In this document: piece by piece, positions 60,355 through 64,000 of the stretch
How positions within the stretch are numbered: the stretch's first letter is position 1
Layout of the letters: every line of letters starts with the position of its first letter
Source: Puia dinghuensis
GTDB lineage: Bacteria > Bacteroidota > Bacteroidia > Chitinophagales > Chitinophagaceae
DNA length: 64,000 nt
Reading direction: 5' to 3'
Assembly: GCF_014642875.1 (NCBI RefSeq)
Contig: NZ_BMJC01000003.1
Coordinates: 930,001-994,000, forward strand
Program-made: the position numbers and the translations under genes
Notes under the pieces: generated by a model
Told to the model about the DNA's origin: nothing
What the model saw: the letters and a program-made list of their open reading frames with translations, nothing else
The model's database searches: none

Positions 60355-61806
60355 TTATTTTGACAGTTTTACACCCAACCCCTTGTAGAATTCCAGCACC
60401 TTCATTTTGAAGACGTAGTCGAACTGGCTGTTCAGGAGGTTGATGCGGGCGTTGAAAAAATTGTTTTGTTGGGTTAGCAGGTCTACGGTATTGAGCATGC
60501 CGATATTGTATCTTTTTTGCGCGTAGTCATAACTTTTTTGGGTGGCCGCTACGGTGATCTTGTTGGCTTCGAACTTCTGCAGGGACGAGATAGCGGCTGT
60601 ATAGGCCTGGTAGATATTCTGTTTTAGGGTGAGGTTATCCTGGTCGCGCGTCAGCTGCAGGTTCAGCAGGTTGAGTTTGGATTTGTCGTAGGCAGTACGC
60701 AATGTCCTGTTGTTGAGGATGGGGATATTGACGCTTATTCCTATAAACTGGTTGAAGGTTTGGTGCAGCTGGGAGAAATAAGGTTTGTTCTTTGTCGTAT
60801 AGGTTGGGACATCCTCAACAAAGACACCGTTGGATCCCACCTGCCGGAAGTTGTATAAGGTGTCGGTGGTGATAGAGGGGGGCTTCGACAGGTCGTTCTC
60901 CGGGAAAGGGCTGATCCAGCTGGCCCCCAGGGAGCCTACGATGGAAAAGGTGGGATACATCGCGCCCTTGCTGGCATCGCGGTTCATCCGGGCGGAGACA
61001 ATGTTCAGGGAATCCATTTTTTGCAGCGGCTGGTGTACCAGGGCCATGGCATAGACGGCATCGGGCTGCAGGTCGGCAAGCGACTCGACCGGGATATCCT
61101 CTACCGGTGGAGTATAGACGTCGAAGGGGGTAGCGGCATCCAGGCCCATATAGGCTTTCAATGTCAGGATATCCAGTTGGATGGTGCCCTTGGTGCTGAC
61201 ATAGGTGGCGCTGTCCTGAGCGACCTGGGACTCCAGCTCGGCGGCATTGAGCTCGGGCAGGGCGCCGGCATTCACCTGTTTGCGGGTGAGTGCTAATTGG
61301 TTCTGCGAGAGGTGCAATTGCAATTCCGCGGCCTGGGATGTGCCGATGGCCAGCAATACCGACAGGTAGGCATTGGCGACATTGAGGGTGATATCGTTCT
61401 TTGTCTTTTCCGAATTAGCCAGGGCCGCCTGCCAGGAATAGCGGCTTGCTTCGATGGCCTTGCGGATGCTGGAAAAATTGAAAGCTGTGACGCTTGATTG
61501 TAATTGCCAGTTGTTGAGCGTATAGGTCTGCGTACTCAGGGTATACGTGTTGGGGTTTTGGGTGTTACCCGATTTCACGCCGAACTGGGTACCGAGGCTG
61601 AGTATAGGTATCTGATTCCACTGGCTTTGCTCGAGCGTCAGCTTTGATAGACGTGCCTGGACATCGGCCTGTTTTACGGAAATATTGTTGGCGACCGCGT
61701 AATCGACGCAGCGCCGCAGGTCCCATTTGTCCTGGGCATGGCCGGCGACAGGCGGGAAGAGGCTCGATAAGGATAAGAATAATAGCAGCAACTTTTGGAT
61801 ACTCAT
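60355..61806 (-). CDS. TolC family outer-membrane protein
   Basis: A 483-residue protein. The ATG at 61806 (MSIQKLLLLFLSLSSLFPPV) starts a signal peptide cleaved near GHAQD (about residue 25); the 62-residue extension in the longer frame reads into upstream non-coding DNA. The mature part is a TolC-like helical protein: WDLRRCVDYAVANNISVKQA, FARINLLNSQFDYV-like end, and YNIGMLNTVDLLTQQNNFFN near the C-terminus, the usual family ending. It is a trimeric efflux channel. It is the first gene of the tolC-adaptor-gpsA operon, with a perfect -7 box 5 nt before the ATG. Confidence 0.92.
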   Translation of the reverse strand: MSIQKLLLLFLSLSSLFPPVAGHAQDKWDLRRCVDYAVANNISVKQADVQARLSKLTLEQSQWNQIPILSLGTQFGVKSGNTQNPNTYTLSTQTYTLNNWQLQSSVTAFNFSSIRKAIEASRYSWQAALANSEKTKNDITLNVANAYLSVLLAIGTSQAAELQLHLSQNQLALTRKQVNAGALPELNAAELESQVAQDSATYVSTKGTIQLDILTLKAYMGLDAATPFDVYTPPVEDIPVESLADLQPDAVYAMALVHQPLQKMDSLNIVSARMNRDASKGAMYPTFSIVGSLGASWISPFPENDLSKPPSITTDTLYNFRQVGSNGVFVEDVPTYTTKNKPYFSQLHQTFNQFIGISVNIPILNNRTLRTAYDKSKLNLLNLQLTRDQDNLTLKQNIYQAYTAAISSLQKFEANKITVAATQKSYDYAQKRYNIGMLNTVDLLTQQNNFFNARINLLNSQFDYVFKMKVLEFYKGLGVKLSK

Positions 61807-61811
61807 GGCGA

Positions 61812-61819
61812 CAAATTTA
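61812..61819 (-). promoter_or_regulatory. -7 promoter box of tolC operon, 5 nt before the ATG
   Basis: TAAATTTG on the minus strand is a perfect TAnnTTTG, ending 5 nt before the ATG at 61806, predicting a leaderless mRNA. No TTG is seen at the usual -33 spacing. Confidence 0.5.
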
Positions 61820-61859
61820 TGGATTTCCGTCCGGTCGGGCCGTCCGGTTTGGGCAAATT

Positions 61860-63023
61860 TTACCACGCTGCCTGGAAAGCTTGTTCCAGATCGCGGATGA
61901 GATAATCCGGGTCTTCCAGGCCGGTGTAGAGGCGGAGCATCCGGTGTTCTTTTATATTGGGGTCGAATTCCGCTGCCGTAAGAGAAGCGCATTTGGGCAG
62001 GATCAGCGATTCGTGGCCACCCCAGCTCACGGCCATCATAATATGCTTTAAGGATTCACAAAAGGTGACGATCTCATCGTGGGCCCTGGCCCGGACATAG
62101 AAGCTCAATAACCCGCAGGCGCCCTGCATCTGCTGGCGGGCGAGCGCATACTGGGGAAAGGATTCGTCAAATGGAAAAAGGATGCCTTCCACCAGGGGAT
62201 GGGCTTTTATCCAGGCGGCTACGGCTTGGGTCGACCTGGAGATGCGTTCGAGCCGGGTGGGCAGGGTTCGCAGACCCCGAATGAGGAGCCAGGCATTGAA
62301 GGGCTGGATCCCGCTGCCGGTGTTGAGGAATTCGCTATCGAAGATCTTTTTCATCATGGCGGCTGTGCCGGAAAGCACCCCGCCTACCGTATCGCTATGA
62401 CCGCCAATGTATTTTGTCGCGGTCTGCATGGAAAGATCGATACCGAATCCGATAGGCCGCTGGTAGAGGGGCGAACAATAGCTGTTGTCGATCATCGTCA
62501 CGATGCCTTCACTCCGGGCCAGTTCGGCCACCTGCTTCAGTGGCTGAAGCTTATAATCCCAGGAATTGGGGGATTCCAGATAGATGAGGGTCGTATTGGG
62601 GAGAATGGCCCGTTCGAAATGTTCGATCCTGGTGCCGTCGATATAGGTGGTGGTCACGCCAAAGCGGGGAAGGATGACGTCGAACATGCGCTGGGCCCAG
62701 GTGTAGGGTTTTTCCACTGCCACGACATGATCGCCGGCTTTTACATTGGCCAGGATGCCGGCGAAGATGGCCGAAGCGCCGCTGTTGAAGACAAGGGTTT
62801 CTTCCGCCCCGTCGAGGGCAGCCAGCTTTTGGCGAAGGATCTCCACGGTGGGATTGAGGCCGCGGCTGTAGAGATAGCCGCTGTGCTCATCCTCGAAGAG
62901 GGCCTTGAGCTCGTCCACCCGTTGGACCCTGAAATTACTGGTCTGGATTATGGGCGGCGCAATAGCGTTGAAGTACTGCTCCCTGGTTTCGCCCAGTTCG
63001 TTTATGATGTACGAGATGTCCAT
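61860..63023 (-). CDS. Cys/Met metabolism PLP enzyme (cystathionine synthase/lyase type)
   Basis: A 387-residue fold-type I aminotransferase-superfamily protein. Motifs are GYLYSRGLNPTVEILRQKLA, FNSGASAIFAGIL, LIYLESPNSWDYKLQPL, VTMIDNSYCSPLYQRPIGFG and SMQTATKYIGGHSDTVGGVL, where the Lys of TKYIGGHSD holds PLP. It belongs to the cystathionine gamma-synthase/gamma-lyase/O-acetylhomoserine sulfhydrylase group. Which reaction it performs cannot be read from motifs. The permease gene ends 9 bp upstream on the same strand, so the two are probably an operon for uptake and use of an amino acid. Confidence 0.88.
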   Translation of the reverse strand: MDISYIINELGETREQYFNAIAPPIIQTSNFRVQRVDELKALFEDEHSGYLYSRGLNPTVEILRQKLAALDGAEETLVFNSGASAIFAGILANVKAGDHVVAVEKPYTWAQRMFDVILPRFGVTTTYIDGTRIEHFERAILPNTTLIYLESPNSWDYKLQPLKQVAELARSEGIVTMIDNSYCSPLYQRPIGFGIDLSMQTATKYIGGHSDTVGGVLSGTAAMMKKIFDSEFLNTGSGIQPFNAWLLIRGLRTLPTRLERISRSTQAVAAWIKAHPLVEGILFPFDESFPQYALARQQMQGACGLLSFYVRARAHDEIVTFCESLKHIMMAVSWGGHESLILPKCASLTAAEFDPNIKEHRMLRLYTGLEDPDYLIRDLEQAFQAAW

Positions 63024-63032
63024 AATTATATC

Positions 63033-64000
63033 TTATGTCTGGCCGCCTGCCGGAAGGCCTCGGGCTTTCCAGGACTTCAGGATGAAATATAAAACAAAAA
63101 AACAAAGGAAGATAAAGACACAATACAAGGCCGATTTGGGGTCGTTGATGGCGATGCTGATCGTAACGCTGATATAGGCCAGGATAAAGAAGGCCGGTAT
63201 AAACGGATAACCCTTCATCCGGTAGATATCGCGATCTTCGCCCATGCGCCGCCGGCGCAGGATAAAAAGGGTGGACGCCGAGAAGACAAAGGCGATGCTA
63301 TCCAGGAAGATAGTATAATCGATGATCTTCTCCACGGTGCTTGAAAAGACAAGGGTGAGCACGATCGTGGCCGAAAAGGCGGTGAGACTCCAGATGATAA
63401 CGCCGTGTTTCGGCGTCGTCTTTTTGAAAACGGCCGGAAGGATACCTTCTCCGCTCATGGCAAACATCACCCGGGGGTTGCTCATTACGGCGACGTTGAC
63501 ATAGGCGAGGACGGAAAGGAACATCAGACAACGCAGGATGGTGTCGCCCACGGGACCAAAGAGGTGCAGCATGAGTTGGGCGGCAATAGAGTCGGCTGAC
63601 CGCAAGTGCTCAAACCCGATGACCTTTACATAAACGAAGTTGAGCGATAGGTAAAGCGCGATAATGATGGCGATGCCGATGCTGATGCCTCGTGGAATGG
63701 TTCGGCCGGGAGTCTGCACCTCGCCCCCGAAATTGATGGTCTGCTGATATCCACCATAGCTAAAAGAGACGGCTACAAGGGCAAAGCCCAGCATTTTTAG
63801 AAAATCCTTCGGCTGGCCGGCATCGGCGGCAGACATCTTTGCCGCCACCGGCAGGGGGTGGGTACCAAATACCGAGGCCAGCAGCAGCACGATCAGCAGC
63901 AGCTTGATCATGGTGAGGACATTCTGTACGCGGCTGCTCATCTTGAGGCCCAGGAGGTTCACCACATAGAAAACGCCCACCGCGGCAGCCGTCACGCCAC
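63033..64000 (-). CDS. APC family amino-acid permease (C-terminal part, 5' end outside window)
   Basis: At least 322 residues, open to the window edge; the true start lies beyond 64000. It has about nine visible membrane helices. GFALVAVSFSYGGYQQTINFGGEV followed by PGRTIPRGISIGI is the typical TM6-loop region of the amino acid-polyamine-organocation superfamily, and SNPRVMFAMSGEGILPAVF matches its TM8 region. The C-terminal ILRRRRMGEDRDIYRMKGYP motif is found in many Bacteroidota amino-acid permeases. It imports an unidentified amino acid. The neighbouring PLP enzyme hints at a sulfur amino acid or homoserine derivative, which is inference. Confidence 0.88.
   Translation of the reverse strand, partial: GVTAAAVGVFYVVNLLGLKMSSRVQNVLTMIKLLLIVLLLASVFGTHPLPVAAKMSAADAGQPKDFLKMLGFALVAVSFSYGGYQQTINFGGEVQTPGRTIPRGISIGIAIIIALYLSLNFVYVKVIGFEHLRSADSIAAQLMLHLFGPVGDTILRCLMFLSVLAYVNVAVMSNPRVMFAMSGEGILPAVFKKTTPKHGVIIWSLTAFSATIVLTLVFSSTVEKIIDYTIFLDSIAFVFSASTLFILRRRRMGEDRDIYRMKGYPFIPAFFILAYISVTISIAINDPKSALYCVFIFLCFFVLYFILKSWKARGLPAGGQT

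Noticed and set aside
61807-61992. 62-residue N-terminal extension of the tolC frame
   Set aside because: It would hide the signal peptide and overlap the next gene; the ATG at 61806 follows a -7 box and starts a normal signal sequence.
1-64000. tRNA, rRNA, CRISPR, IS or prophage content
   Set aside because: I checked intergenic stretches for tRNA T-arm signatures, regular direct repeats and transposase or phage proteins and found none.

Overview
The window looks like a GC-rich member of the Bacteroidota, most likely family Chitinophagaceae. The evidence is the complete gliding/type IX secretion core gldK-gldL-gldM-gldN, family-typical proteins (DUF4783, DUF4271, ECF sigma factors beside envelope proteins), promoters of the TTG-N19-21-TAnnTTTG type, and a general lack of Shine-Dalgarno sites. 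It reads as a chromosomal housekeeping region. I saw no tRNA or rRNA gene, insertion sequence, prophage or CRISPR array.

Layout. 1-11.2 kb: end of a PiT phosphate transporter, then a small membrane ORF and a TolC / RND / adaptor / RND efflux cluster with two near-twin pumps, followed by a TauE/SafE + DUF1634 exporter pair. 11.2-15.6 kb: a small acidic and a small basic protein, DinB, a GT39-type glycosyltransferase and a secreted phosphodiesterase. 15.7-20.5 kb: rfbA and galE (nucleotide sugars), a C-terminal transketolase half, then an ECF sigma factor, a membrane protein with four P-x-GYF-like repeats and a small secreted protein. 20.7-27.6 kb (minus strand): mreB-mreC-mreD-PBP2-rodA, the elongasome operon, then an MBL-fold hydrolase with its own promoter. 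27.9-34.4 kb: kynA, purD, a POT peptide transporter, an OPT oligopeptide transporter and a small lipoprotein. 34.5-40.3 kb: apaG, icd, a SUI1-family factor, nadC, DUF4783 and gpmI. 40.4-45.2 kb: a second ECF sigma factor with a protein joining a cytoplasmic N-terminus, one inner-membrane helix and an outer-membrane beta-barrel, then a lipoprotein and uvrC. 45.6-50.5 kb (minus): gldKLMN. 50.7-64 kb: a DUF255 thioredoxin protein, hemD, DUF4271, a BamA/TamA-type barrel, hemW (head to head with the barrel gene), gpsA, an adaptor and TolC without an adjacent pump, a PLP transsulfuration-type enzyme and a partial amino-acid permease.

Most unusual features: (1) the ECF sigma / trans-envelope fusion at 40.4-42.7 kb; (2) a 90-bp structured repeat flanking nadC in inverted orientation (79/90 matches by hand alignment), whose hairpin core is echoed at 27.86 and 34.99 kb; (3) repeated TAnnTTTG boxes only 4-7 nt before start codons, which predicts leaderless transcripts; (4) the recently duplicated RND pumps, one with Gln in place of a transmembrane acidic residue. 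All family calls come from reading motifs by eye; no database search was run.
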